NCBI GenBank assembly: GCA_038330085.1
Contig: JBBQNP010000002.1
Span: 1 to 64,000, forward strand
Reading direction: 5' to 3'
Origin: JAEUIA01 sp038330085
Lineage (GTDB): Bacteria > Planctomycetota > UBA1135 > GCA-002686595
DNA length: 64,000 nucleotides
The translations under genes were made by a program, and so were the position numbers. The stretch's first letter is position 1. Each line of letters starts with the position of its first letter. Shown one piece after another: positions 1-9,396 of this stretch. The notes below the pieces were generated by a model. That model saw nothing but the letters and a program-made list of their open reading frames with translations, did not search any database and was not told the origin of the DNA.

Positions 1-43
1 GAGGAAGTGTGAAAAAACGGGACTGGCACCGTATTTCTGCGAG

Positions 44-445
44 TCACGCGGGCATGACGCCGAGCTCGGGCACGCACTTCAGGATCGACGTCGCAAGCTC
101 GATCCCCGCGTGCTGCACGAGCATGTCGCGGAACGCGTTGACGAACGGCCCGATCTGACCGTGATCGAGTCCGGCCCGACGCGCGAACCCCGTCGCATCC
201 AGCGGCCCCGTCGCGCGCGTGCCGAGGAGCGATGCGGCGCGCTGCAGTTGGGTGCCCACGTTGGCGGGTGCGTTCGGCTTCGTCGCGAGCATGGCCGCGG
301 AACCGGGGACCGCCCCGAGCAACTTGCCGAACTCGACGCGGTCGGAACGACTGCGCAAGAGCAGCATGAGCTCGATCGCGGCGTCGCGCACGGTTCGCTC
401 GGGAAGTCCGAGTCTGGCGGCCACGGATCGCAGGAATTCGTCCAT
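44..445 (-). CDS. DUF2780-like small protein
   Basis: This encodes 133 residues of unknown function. The helical protein has the VPG-x-AAML segment and the spaced Gly/Phe pattern I associate with the DUF2780 (VcgC/VcgE) family. I chose the ATG at 445, which begins MDEFLRSVAARLG. The frame stays open to 565, but that extension is Arg/Pro-rich and non-family-like. No signal peptide or membrane segment is seen from this start. It stands alone, downstream of the PLP decarboxylase on the same strand and about 150 bases away. Family assignment rests on pattern memory only. Confidence 0.55.
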   Translation of the reverse strand: MDEFLRSVAARLGLPERTVRDAAIELMLLLRSRSDRVEFGKLLGAVPGSAAMLATKPNAPANVGTQLQRAASLLGTRATGPLDATGFARRAGLDHGQIGPFVNAFRDMLVQHAGIELATSILKCVPELGVMPA

Positions 446-596
446 TGGGAGGGCGCGTCTGCAGGAATCGACGACACCGCTGCGCGGGTGTGGGTGCGTC
501 GGCGATCGTGCGTCGGCGTCGGTCCGTCGCACTCTAGGGACGCCGCATCGGCCGAAGACAGGCACGATGTCTTTAGTCTCAGGCCCGCAGCACGCG

Positions 597-1943
597 TCAA
601 CCGACCGCGTCGATGACGCTCCAGATCGCGTCCATCCACTCGGCGTGTTCAGGTTTGATCAAGCACGACCGTAGCACCGTCACCTGATCGCGATCCCATT
701 GGAGGTCGGCCCACCACGATCCGAGCAAGCTCTTCGGCAAGCTCGCGACGGCCAGGTGCAGCCCGCGCGCAGCCGCGGACTCGAAGATCGCGCGCGATCG
801 CTCCGACGTTGCCTCCGCGGAGGGTAGGCGCGGGGCCCAGATCACGATGTCGAGCTCGGGCTCGAACGCGACGCGGAAGCGCGCGTCGGCGGCCAACCTC
901 GCGTGCAGTTCGAGAGCCGCGCGCCGGCCCGCTTCGAGGCCGTGCGCCATCTCACCGCCTTTCACGAGAGGAAACATGCGTTGCGTCGCCCACAACGCCA
1001 CGGCGGAGGCTCCCGCGCGCGAGCACTCGAGGCTGATCTCGCCCAAGTGCAACTCGGCCGAGCTGAAGTACGTGTAGGGAGAATCGTGCCGGTACAGCGC
1101 GCCCACCGCCGGATCGCGGAAGAGGATGCAGCCGCAGCCGTAGGGTTGGAGTCCGTGCTTGTGCGGATCGATCGCGATCGAATCGACGCGGTGCAACGCG
1201 TCGAACGCCGCGCGAGCCGACGCACCGAGCGTGCCTGCGAGACCGAAGTACCCGCCATAGGCAGCGTCGGCGTGCACGCGGAAACCGTGCTTCTCCTGCA
1301 GTTCGAGCACGCGCGGCAGCGGATCGACGGAGCCGACGGCCGTCGTACCGAGCGTGACGACGACGGTGCCGACGCCGCCACGCGACAAGCGACGTTCGAG
1401 TGCGGCGACGTCCATGCGCGCGTGTTCGTCGACGGGAACTGTCTCGCACATCAGGCCGAGCACTTCGCTGATGCGCTTGTGCGTGTAGTGGCCCTGGTCG
1501 GACACGAGGATCGTCTCCCCCGCGCGCAGCTTGCCCGCGACCCAGAGCGCTTCGAGGTTCGCGACCGTCCCGCCGCTCGTGAGATGTCCGAGGAACGTGC
1601 TCCACCCGCACATCGCCGCGATCTGTGCGACCGCTTCCTTCTCCATCGCGGAGCTCGCGCGTCCACCATCGAGCGCGTGATTGTTCGGGTTGACGTGCTG
1701 CGCGAGCGCGTAGGCGAGGCGCGCCATCGCATGCGGCGGCTTGAGCATCTGCCCTGCATACATCGGATGCGGATACGGGAAGTTGTCGCGCATGCGCTCG
1801 GCGACTTCGAACAGCACGGCGCGCATGCGCTCGAGATGTTGCACGCTCGGCGTAGCGTCGAAGCGCGGCAGATCGTCGAACCCGTGATCCAGCCGGACGA
1901 GTGCGTCGCGCAACAGTGCGAGGGATGAGATGTCGAGTGTCAT
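597..1943 (-). CDS. PLP-dependent group II amino-acid decarboxylase
   Basis: A 448-residue cytoplasmic enzyme of the aromatic-L-amino-acid/glutamate/tyrosine decarboxylase family (fold type I PLP enzyme). The PLP-binding lysine is K262 in the motif DPHKHG. Upstream are HADAAYGGYF (aspartate contacting the PLP ring) and the phosphate-binding region SGGTVANLEALW. Length is normal for the family. The exact substrate cannot be read from the motifs. The ATG at 1943 gives MTLDISSLALLRDAL. A GTG at 2033 would add 30 low-complexity residues, so the start is uncertain. No operon partner is evident. The 245-base gap to the next gene at 2190 holds several short GGCACC-type half palindromes. Confidence 0.85.
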   Translation of the reverse strand: MTLDISSLALLRDALVRLDHGFDDLPRFDATPSVQHLERMRAVLFEVAERMRDNFPYPHPMYAGQMLKPPHAMARLAYALAQHVNPNNHALDGGRASSAMEKEAVAQIAAMCGWSTFLGHLTSGGTVANLEALWVAGKLRAGETILVSDQGHYTHKRISEVLGLMCETVPVDEHARMDVAALERRLSRGGVGTVVVTLGTTAVGSVDPLPRVLELQEKHGFRVHADAAYGGYFGLAGTLGASARAAFDALHRVDSIAIDPHKHGLQPYGCGCILFRDPAVGALYRHDSPYTYFSSAELHLGEISLECSRAGASAVALWATQRMFPLVKGGEMAHGLEAGRRAALELHARLAADARFRVAFEPELDIVIWAPRLPSAEATSERSRAIFESAAARGLHLAVASLPKSLLGSWWADLQWDRDQVTVLRSCLIKPEHAEWMDAIWSVIDAVG

Positions 1944-2189
1944 GTCGAGCGGCACGTCATGGAATGAACTGCGCGGCAGCGGTCGATGTGTCCCGTTGAT
2001 GTGTCCAGTCGATGCGCGCGCGGTGAGCGTCACCGTCCTGTCATGCTGGATCTGCGAGCCTCTATCCTAGAGCCGCTGCCTGAAGACAAGTCGCGGACCG
2101 GCACCACTTCGCAGCGTGCCTCATTCGAACACGTCTGCTCCCCGCAGACAGGCACCACACTCCACCCGCAATAGAAAAGGAAACCCACC

Positions 2190-2786
2190 ATGAAGCACTC
2201 ATCGATCATCGCCTTCTCCATCCTTTCCCTCGGCAGTGCCCTGATGGTCGCTACCGCATGTCGCTCCGACAACGGGTCGAGCAGCGACCACGCAGCCGTC
2301 AGCAAGAGCGGCGAGCAAGGCGAAGAGGACGAAGCCGACGAGGGCCATTCCGGGAAGAATGCGAAGTCGGAGAGCCAAGAGCAGGACGAAGAGTCCGCCA
2401 AGGAAGAGACGATCACGCTGGCCCAGACGCCCGATGCAGTGCGCGCCTCGCTCGCGAAGATGCCGCCGATGGGCGACGTCAAGAAGGTCGAGCGCATCAC
2501 GCAAGACGAATCGACGAGCTTCGAGATCGCGTATGAGATGAACGGCGCGAAGTCGTCGGTCACCATGAGCGCGCACGGCGAAGTGATGGAGCTCGAGAAG
2601 GCGGCGGGCGATCTGCCGCAGGCGGTGACTCGGGCCATCGCCGAGGAAATGAAGGGGGCCAAGGTCCTGCACGCCGAGTCGGTGCAACTCTCCTTCTACG
2701 AGGTCGTCGTCGAGCGCGACGGCAAGAAGCACGAAGTGAAGATCTCCGCCAACGGACACATCATGGGTGGCGAGGAGCGCGACTGA
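2190..2786 (+). CDS. PepSY-like acidic lipoprotein
   Basis: A 198-residue exported protein. The N-terminus is a lipoprotein signal with VATAC around residues 20-24. It is followed by a strongly acidic, low-complexity linker (about residues 30-75, rich in Glu, Asp and Ser). Two tandem PepSY-like/DUF2874-type alpha/beta repeats end with FYEVVVERDGKKHEVKISANG. PepSY-type proteins are often encoded beside two-component systems and are thought to modulate periplasmic or envelope signals. Here it lies 55 bases upstream of a response regulator-kinase pair on the same strand, so it may share their control or feed their sensor. A ribosome site AAAGGAAA precedes the ATG. Confidence 0.7.
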   Translation: MKHSSIIAFSILSLGSALMVATACRSDNGSSSDHAAVSKSGEQGEEDEADEGHSGKNAKSESQEQDEESAKEETITLAQTPDAVRASLAKMPPMGDVKKVERITQDESTSFEIAYEMNGAKSSVTMSAHGEVMELEKAAGDLPQAVTRAIAEEMKGAKVLHAESVQLSFYEVVVERDGKKHEVKISANGHIMGGEERD

Positions 2787-2841
2787 CCTTGCGCGGACTT
2801 TCCGAGGCCGGTTCAAGGGCCGGCGCTTATCCTGAGAGACG

Positions 2842-3519
2842 ATGAGGGTTCTTATCGTCGAAGACTCCGAGCGGCTTCGCAGCCAGCTCGAGATCGCACT
2901 GCGGCGCGCGGGCTACGCCGTCGACACTTCGGCCGACGGATCGGACGGACTGTGGCGTGCCGAGTCCGGCGCGTACGACGTCATCGTCCTCGACCTCATG
3001 CTGCCGAAGATGGATGGGCTCACACTGCTCACGCGCTTGCGGGCGACGAACAGCACTTCTCGCGTGCTCATCCTGACGGCCAAGGACTCGGTCGCCGATC
3101 GCGTGAACGGCCTTCAGTCCGGCTCGGACGACTACCTCGTCAAGCCGTTCGCCCTCGAAGAATTCCTCGCGCGCGTACAGTCGTTGTGCCGGCGCGGGTA
3201 CGGCACGGCCAGCGTCGTCGTTTCGCTGGGTGACATCTCGATCGACATCACGCGCAAGCTCGTGCGCCGCGGAACCGAGGCGATCGAGCTGACCAAGCGG
3301 GAGTACATGCTGCTCGAGTACTTGGCTTTGCGTCGCGGGGAGTTCGTCAGCCGCAGCGAGATCGAGGAACGCATCTACGACGAGGGCAGCGAACCGCTGT
3401 CCAACGCGGTCGACACGGCCGTCAGCCGCCTGCGCAAGAAGCTCGACGTCTCGGGGCGCCCCTCCTGGATCCGCACGCAGCGCGGGCTTGGGTATCGTCT
3501 CGACATGGAACCGGCATGA
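2842..3519 (+). CDS. OmpR/PhoB-family response regulator
   Basis: A 225-residue DNA-binding response regulator. The N-terminal receiver domain has the acidic pocket (E7, D8), the phosphoacceptor D51 in VLDLMLPKMDG, the conserved Thr in LILTAKD and Lys in VKPFALEE. The C-terminal half is a winged helix of the OmpR type (ELTKREYMLLEYLALRRG and the RGLGYRL wing end). Its stop overlaps the downstream kinase start (ATGA), so the two are translationally coupled and almost certainly cognate. The convergent RND efflux operon is the nearest plausible target, but that is inference. Confidence 0.93.
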   Translation: MRVLIVEDSERLRSQLEIALRRAGYAVDTSADGSDGLWRAESGAYDVIVLDLMLPKMDGLTLLTRLRATNSTSRVLILTAKDSVADRVNGLQSGSDDYLVKPFALEEFLARVQSLCRRGYGTASVVVSLGDISIDITRKLVRRGTEAIELTKREYMLLEYLALRRGEFVSRSEIEERIYDEGSEPLSNAVDTAVSRLRKKLDVSGRPSWIRTQRGLGYRLDMEPA

Positions 3520-4931
3520 GCTCGATCCGATCGCGCCTCACGTGGGGCCTGGTCGCAACCTTGGCTCCGCTCTTCGTCGCGAGCGGCCTGGCGTTGCACG
3601 CGACGGCGAAGCACGACCTGGATCGACGCGAGCGGGATGCGCTCCTGGTCAAGGCGATGGCCGTCGCAGGGGCCGTCGGGTTCGAGGACGCCGTGATCCT
3701 GGTGCAGGCTCCGGCTCGCACGTCCTCCGGCTTCGCGCGTGCGAAGCATCCCGACTATTTCTTCGTGCTCGACAAGGACGGACGTGTGCTGACGGCTTCG
3801 CCCTCCGCGAAGGATCAGGATTGGCAACCACCGGTTTCCGCACTCGTAGACAGCGGGGCGGTGCGCATCGACCTCCCGCATGGGCGGCCCGGCATGGCGA
3901 CGATCATGACTCTCGCGGCGGGCACCGATCTCGAGGAAGAGGCGGACGAGGATCCGCGCGTCCACGATCAGCTCGAAGCAGGTCTGCGCATCGTCATCGC
4001 CGACGACATCGGGGTGATCCAGGAGGAGATCGCGGGTTTGGACCGCGGCATCGCTGCGATCTTCGGTGTCGCGCTCGCGATTGCATGCGTCGTCGTCGCC
4101 GTCGTCCTGCGCAAGCGGCTCGCACCGCTCGATCGCATGGCCGCGCACGCGCAGAGCATCGACGTCGACAACCTCGACCGGCGTTTCGATCGAGGCGCGC
4201 TGCCGAACGAGCTCGAACCCATCCGCGATCGACTGAATGACCTGCTCGCACGCCTCCAAGAATCATTCGCGCGCGAATCGCGGTTCAACACGGCTGTCGC
4301 ACACGAGCTGCGCACGCCGATCGCCGAGCTGCGCACGCTGGCCGAAGTCGCGCAACGTTGGCCGGACGCACAAGATCACGCACGAGTCGTGAAGGACGTG
4401 CTGGCCATTTCGGAACGCATGCAGGCTCTTGTCAGCACGCTGCTCCTGCTGCGCCGGGTCGAGACGGGACGCGAGCCGACCGAAGCGCAGTCCGTGCGGA
4501 TTCCCGAGTTGATTTCAGAGGTGCTGCAACGCCGGCAGGCGATGGCCCTCCAGCGCTCGCTGCATGTCCGCAAGCAGGTGACCGAAGACCTCGTCGTTTC
4601 CACGCAACCCGAGATGCTCGAGCTCATCGCCGACAACTGGATCGCGAACGCGTTCGAATACGCCCCCGCGGGATCCACGGTCGACATCGCAGCGCGCCGC
4701 GAAGACCTGGATTTCGTGCTCGAAGTCACCAACGACGCTCCGCGCATCGACGCAGCGGACGTGGATCGTCTGTTCGAGCCGTTCTGGCGCAAGGACGATT
4801 CGCGCAGCGACGACATGCACAGCGGACTGGGCCTGCCGTTGACGAAGAGCCTCGCGACGGCGCTGGGGTGCAAGGTCTCCGTCTCGCTGCAGAACACTCG
4901 CTTGCACATGTGCTTGCGCGGTCCCGCTTGA
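3516..4931 (+). CDS. Sensor histidine kinase, HAMP type
   Basis: A 471-residue membrane kinase pairing with the preceding regulator. One membrane helix lies near residues 9-28 and a second near 178-200. They flank a periplasmic sensor domain of about 150 residues. HAMP follows, then a HisKA domain with phosphoacceptor H263 in AVAHELRTPIAELR, then an HATPase_c domain with NWIANAFEYAP (N box) and HSGLGLPL (G2-like box). The canonical DxGxG G1 box is degenerate, reading NDAPRIDAADVDRLFEPF, as in QseC/PmrB-like kinases. It ends 60 bases before the convergent efflux operon. Confidence 0.9.
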   Translation: MSSIRSRLTWGLVATLAPLFVASGLALHATAKHDLDRRERDALLVKAMAVAGAVGFEDAVILVQAPARTSSGFARAKHPDYFFVLDKDGRVLTASPSAKDQDWQPPVSALVDSGAVRIDLPHGRPGMATIMTLAAGTDLEEEADEDPRVHDQLEAGLRIVIADDIGVIQEEIAGLDRGIAAIFGVALAIACVVVAVVLRKRLAPLDRMAAHAQSIDVDNLDRRFDRGALPNELEPIRDRLNDLLARLQESFARESRFNTAVAHELRTPIAELRTLAEVAQRWPDAQDHARVVKDVLAISERMQALVSTLLLLRRVETGREPTEAQSVRIPELISEVLQRRQAMALQRSLHVRKQVTEDLVVSTQPEMLELIADNWIANAFEYAPAGSTVDIAARREDLDFVLEVTNDAPRIDAADVDRLFEPFWRKDDSRSDDMHSGLGLPLTKSLATALGCKVSVSLQNTRLHMCLRGPA

Positions 4932-4991
4932 GTTGCGCGCCGCGATGCGGGGGGAGGATTGTCCGCCACTCGCTCGACACCACCCCGGCGT

Positions 4992-6293
4992 TCATTTCTT
5001 CGCGGGCTCTCCAGGCACGGGGATGGCGATCGAGCCGGTCGCCGCGTCGAGGTCCACTCGTGCGCTGGATGCCGCAAGCCGCGCATCGAGAAGCGCAATG
5101 CGCGCCTGCACTTCGTCGCGTCGCGTGAGCGCCAGCTCGGCGTAGTCGACTTCCCCGGCACGGAACAGCAGCTCCGTGCGCTCGCGCAGCGTTCTACGGC
5201 GATCCGAGAGATCGTTCGCGTGGTCCGACAGGTACGAGAGAGACGCAGAGAGTTTCTCGAACGACGCGGCGACTTCGTGAGCTACGTCACGCGCCGTACT
5301 GCGCAGCGCGGCTGCGGATGCGAGCAGCGCCGCACTCTGCGCGTTTTCCGCGGCCGAGCCGGAATCGAAGATGGCCAAGGCCACGTCGATCGTTGCGACG
5401 CCGCGCAGCTCATCGCCTTGTTTGCGCGGACCGGCGCCGACGGTCGGCAGGAACTGCACGCGCTCCGCGGCCAGCTTCAGACGCTCGCGCTCGGCGCGGT
5501 ATCGAGCCTGCGCCGCGGCGATTTCCTGACGAGAGCTGACAGCGGCAGTCAGGTCGGCTTCCAAATCCGGCGAGGGCGTCGCGTCAGTCAGCGAGTCGGA
5601 GAGTTGCAGCTTCACGGGGCGCTCGAAACCGAGGGAGAACGCCAGCTCGAGCTCGAGAGCACGTGCCTGCGCCTCCGCCACCGCACGGTCCGCATGCGAC
5701 TGCGCGACTTCCGCCTCCGCGCGCTCGAGCTGGATGTGCGCAGCGATGCCGCTCGCCACGAGCTCCTCCACGTCGACGCGCTGATGTTCTGCGACAGCCC
5801 CGAGGTCCTGCGCGAGCTGCGCACGCTCGCGCGCGGCGACGAGTTGGTCGTAGGCGTGCGACACGACGGCGGCGAGCCGCATCGCCTCCGCACGCAAGTC
5901 GGCCTCGGCTGCCGTCAGCTCCTCTTGCGCCGCCGCCTTGCGACGCTTGCGTGCGAATACGTCCTGGAGTGCCATCGCCAGGCTGAGCGTCGTCTGAAGT
6001 TGGCTCGCCGACGCAGCCTGGTTCAAGCCGAAGTCCTCCCAACCGAGCGACAGCGTCGGATTGGGCAACAGACCGGCCTGCTCGAGGCTCGCACGTGCAG
6101 CCAGGCGTCTCGCGTTCCACGCTGCCGCCGTCGGAGCGCTGTGCATCGCGAGACCGATGCAGTCCGCGCGCGTGAGCGATTCGAGCGCGTTCTCCTGTGT
6201 GTACGCCGGCGCCAACTCCGGTTCCGTGATGTTGGCGTTGCACCCCGCGAGGATGGCGAGGGCGATGACGACCGGCGCGAACCTACGCTGCAT
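4992..6293 (-). CDS. RND efflux outer-membrane factor, TolC/CzcC family
   Basis: A 433-residue outer-membrane lipoprotein channel, the exit duct of a tripartite pump. The lipoprotein signal ends in LAGC with the lipidated cysteine at residue 18. Two OEP repeats follow, dominated by long amphipathic, Ala/Glu/Arg-rich helices such as the AEAEVAQSHADRAVAEAQ region. It is the last gene of an adaptor-permease-channel operon and its start overlaps the permease 3' end by 11 bases. The subfamily (CzcC/CusC rather than NodT) is inferred from the short signal and helix pattern. Confidence 0.88.
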   Translation of the reverse strand: MQRRFAPVVIALAILAGCNANITEPELAPAYTQENALESLTRADCIGLAMHSAPTAAAWNARRLAARASLEQAGLLPNPTLSLGWEDFGLNQAASASQLQTTLSLAMALQDVFARKRRKAAAQEELTAAEADLRAEAMRLAAVVSHAYDQLVAARERAQLAQDLGAVAEHQRVDVEELVASGIAAHIQLERAEAEVAQSHADRAVAEAQARALELELAFSLGFERPVKLQLSDSLTDATPSPDLEADLTAAVSSRQEIAAAQARYRAERERLKLAAERVQFLPTVGAGPRKQGDELRGVATIDVALAIFDSGSAAENAQSAALLASAAALRSTARDVAHEVAASFEKLSASLSYLSDHANDLSDRRRTLRERTELLFRAGEVDYAELALTRRDEVQARIALLDARLAASSARVDLDAATGSIAIPVPGEPAKK

Positions 6294-9200
6294 CGCGAAC
6301 CTCCGGCACCAGGTGTCCGCGCGCGAGCACCGCGCAGCCCAACGGCACGACGATCAGCGTGAACGTCGTCGACACGATCAGACCGCCGATCACGGTGATG
6401 GCGAGCGGGCGCTGCAGTTGTGAGCCCGCGCCGATTCCCAAGGCCAGCGGCACGAGGCCGGCGATCGCCGCGAACGTCGTCATGAGGATCGGCCGCAAGC
6501 GCACGCGCGCAGATTCGAGGATCGCTTCGCGCTCTTCCCGTCCTTCGCGGTGCAGTTGCTGTGCGTACTCGATCATGATGATGCCGTTCTTGACGACGAG
6601 CCCGACGAGCATGATCAGGCCCATCCCCGAGCTGATGTTGAGCGCGACCCCCGTGAGCAACAAGGCGTAGAGCCCGCCGAGCTGGCCGAAGGGGAGCGCC
6701 AGGAACATCGCGGCCGGCAAGCGCAACGAACGGAACTGCACGACCAGCAGCAGGAACACGAGCCCGCCGCCGAGCGCGAACACGAGCAGCATGTTTTCGA
6801 ACGCGCTCTTCTGGCTCTGGGCTTGGCCACCGTACTCGACGCGCACGGATGCGTCTCGCTGTAGTGCACCGACGGCTTTCTCGACCGCGCGACTCGCTGA
6901 GCCGAGATCGCGGCCCGAAACCGACGCCGTCACGCGCACCATCGGGTTCTGGTTCTCGCGCTCGAGTTCGTTCTCGCTCAGGCTGCGCTCGAAGGTCGCG
7001 ACGGAGGAAAGCGGCACGAGCTGTGCATCGGCCGTGCCCGGATGACTACGGATGAGCACCCCACCTCCCGCGTCGTCCACGTCGTGATGGAAACGCCAAC
7101 GGTCCGGGTAGCGCACGCGCACGTCGACGAAGCGATCGCCTTGCTGGATGCGCGTGGCCACGTCGCCGAGCAGTTGCGCGCTCGTCTGCGCGGCGATGTC
7201 TTCGGTCGTGAGCCCAGCGCGCGCCGCACGCAACGGATCCGGCCTCCAAGCCAGTTCCGGGCTGCCGAAGGACACGTGGTTCTTCACGTCGACGATGCCG
7301 TTGATGCCTTCGAGTGCCTTTTCGACTTCGTCTGCGGCGCGTTGCAACACGGGGTAGTCCGTGCCGAACAGCTTGACCTCGATCGGCGTCGGGTTGCCGG
7401 CCAGATCGGCGATCGTGTCCTGCATCACCTGGATGAACTCGACCTCGGCCTGCGGTACTTCCGTCGCGAGACGCTCGCGCAAGCCGTCCATCACTTCGAA
7501 CACGTCGCGCTCGCGCTCGTGGAAGGGCTTCAAACCGACGAGCATGTCGCCCGTGAACTGTTCGGTCGCGAAGAACCCGAGCTCCGCACCTGTGCGACGC
7601 GAGAGCGACGCGACCTCGGGTGTCGCCAGCAAAATGGCTTCGATGCGCCGGCAGTCGGCGTCGGTCTCTTGCAGGCTCGAACCCACCGGCAAGCTGTAGT
7701 CGAGGACGAACCCGCCCTCGTCCATCTCCGGGAGGAAGCCCGTCTGCAAGGAGCGGAGGCCGCTGACGCCGAGCAGCACGAGCGCGAGCAACACAAGCGC
7801 CGTCAGCCACGGATGAGCAAACGCACGCGTGAGCCGCGCAGCGTAAGCGTCCTGGATGCGAACCATCCAGCGCCGCGGATGCAGCCCTTGTCGGGGTGCG
7901 AGGAACGGCGACAGCAGCATCAGCGGCGTGTACACGAGCGACACCGCCATCGACGCCAAGATGCTGATCGCGAGCGCGAGGCTCAGGCTCTGGAAGAACT
8001 GTCCGACGACGCCCTCGAGCAGAACGAGCGGCAGGAACACCACGACGGTCGTGAGCGACGAGCCGATGATCGCGCCGAGCACCTCACCCGTGCCGGAAGC
8101 GACCGCCTCGAAGAGCTCGCGCTTCGTTCCGTTCGTCGGCAGGGACTCCGCGCGCCGCGCGACGTTCTCCACGACCACGATCGCGTCGTCGATGATCAAA
8201 CCGATCGCGACAGCGAGGCCGCCCAGGCTCATCAAGTTGAGCGACTCGCCCACCAGCGGGAACACAGCCAACGTGAGCAGCACGGAGATCGGGATCGCGA
8301 GCCCGGCCACGAAGGTGATGCGCCAGTTCCCGAGGAAAAGCGCGATCACGATGACCGACAACAGCGCACCGACCGCGATCGCGTCGCGGACGCCCGCTAT
8401 CGAATCGTCGACGAGACGCGCCTGGTCGTACACGGGCACGAACGCGCCGCCTCCGGGGACCGCGCTGCGTTCTTCGTCGAGGATGTGGGTGACATCCGTC
8501 GAGAGCTGCGTGACCTTTCCGCCGTCGCGCAGGAAGACGCTCACGACGACGCCGTCACGGCCGCCGCCCGTCACCACCATCGTGCGCTCGGCCGTGGTCT
8601 CGACGAGCGTTCCGAGGTCGGCCAGGCGCACGGGCATGCGGCCTTCACGCGCAACGGCGAGTTCGGAAACCTGATCGGGTGAGGTCAAGCGACCGTCGAC
8701 GAGCAGTTGGTACTGCAGCCCTTCCGACGACGAGCGACCGACGGCCTCGACGACGTTCGCCGCAGCGAGGGCGTCACGAACCGCCAGGACGTCGACCCCG
8801 AATCGATCGAGCAGCACGGGGTCCGCTTCGAACACGAACTCGCGACGATCACCGCTCTGCACGGTGACCATGAACGTGTCGGGCAAGCGCGCGATGCGCG
8901 GCTTCAGATGGAGCTCGGCCCATTCCGCGAGGCGTGCTCGTGCCACGGGATCCGAAGCGGCATCGGCCCCGGGCAACACGTTGAAGCTCAACACCGGGAA
9001 CACGGCCGGCGTCTGCTGCTCGATCGTGAGGCTCGTGTCGGAAGGCAGACCTGCCTGCGCCACGCGCGCGCGAGTGAGCGACAGCGCGGCCTGCATGTCG
9101 GCCGACGCGCGGAAGTCGAGCGAGAACTCGGACGCTCCGCGCACCGTCTTCGAGCGCACGCGCACGAGGTCGGGGATCGTGCTCACCGCCTGCTCGATCG

Positions 9201-9396
9201 GTCGCGTGACGGCGACCATCATCCCGCGCACGGGTTGCTCGCCGCGCTCCACGATGACCGCGATGCGCGGAAAGGCGACGCGCGGGTAGATGCTGCGCGC
9301 CGAGGTGAACAACGCTTGCGTGCCGGCCGCGAGGAGCAGCACCAGCAGCACGAACAGCGCGCGCCGATGCGCGAACGCGTGGCGGACGAACCTCAT
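6283..9396 (-). CDS. RND efflux permease (inner-membrane pump)
   Basis: A 1037-residue resistance-nodulation-division transporter with a typical 12-helix layout: one N-terminal helix, a large periplasmic porter loop, a helix block around 335-530, a second porter loop and a C-terminal helix block. The proton-relay aspartates D403-D404 sit in GLIIDDAIVVVEN. The paired aspartates resemble organic-solute pumps more than metal pumps, where one Asp is usual, so substrates are probably hydrophobic compounds, although the operon layout recalls czcCBA. It overlaps the adaptor stop by ATGA. Confidence 0.93.
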   Translation of the reverse strand: MRFVRHAFAHRRALFVLLVLLLAAGTQALFTSARSIYPRVAFPRIAVIVERGEQPVRGMMVAVTRPIEQAVSTIPDLVRVRSKTVRGASEFSLDFRASADMQAALSLTRARVAQAGLPSDTSLTIEQQTPAVFPVLSFNVLPGADAASDPVARARLAEWAELHLKPRIARLPDTFMVTVQSGDRREFVFEADPVLLDRFGVDVLAVRDALAAANVVEAVGRSSSEGLQYQLLVDGRLTSPDQVSELAVAREGRMPVRLADLGTLVETTAERTMVVTGGGRDGVVVSVFLRDGGKVTQLSTDVTHILDEERSAVPGGGAFVPVYDQARLVDDSIAGVRDAIAVGALLSVIVIALFLGNWRITFVAGLAIPISVLLTLAVFPLVGESLNLMSLGGLAVAIGLIIDDAIVVVENVARRAESLPTNGTKRELFEAVASGTGEVLGAIIGSSLTTVVVFLPLVLLEGVVGQFFQSLSLALAISILASMAVSLVYTPLMLLSPFLAPRQGLHPRRWMVRIQDAYAARLTRAFAHPWLTALVLLALVLLGVSGLRSLQTGFLPEMDEGGFVLDYSLPVGSSLQETDADCRRIEAILLATPEVASLSRRTGAELGFFATEQFTGDMLVGLKPFHERERDVFEVMDGLRERLATEVPQAEVEFIQVMQDTIADLAGNPTPIEVKLFGTDYPVLQRAADEVEKALEGINGIVDVKNHVSFGSPELAWRPDPLRAARAGLTTEDIAAQTSAQLLGDVATRIQQGDRFVDVRVRYPDRWRFHHDVDDAGGGVLIRSHPGTADAQLVPLSSVATFERSLSENELERENQNPMVRVTASVSGRDLGSASRAVEKAVGALQRDASVRVEYGGQAQSQKSAFENMLLVFALGGGLVFLLLVVQFRSLRLPAAMFLALPFGQLGGLYALLLTGVALNISSGMGLIMLVGLVVKNGIIMIEYAQQLHREGREEREAILESARVRLRPILMTTFAAIAGLVPLALGIGAGSQLQRPLAITVIGGLIVSTTFTLIVVPLGCAVLARGHLVPEVRDAA

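Noticed and set aside
2090..2160. Several GGCACC/GTGCC segments, also near the window start and at 570, as further copies of the 48-bp repeat
   Set aside because: Only the six-base ends match. The core is absent and spacing varies, so they are not supportable as the same element.
7042..8682. A 546-codon open frame antisense to the first RND permease
   Set aside because: Its composition is dominated by Arg, Glu, Gln and His, and it lies entirely within a well-supported permease gene. It is a GC-frame shadow.
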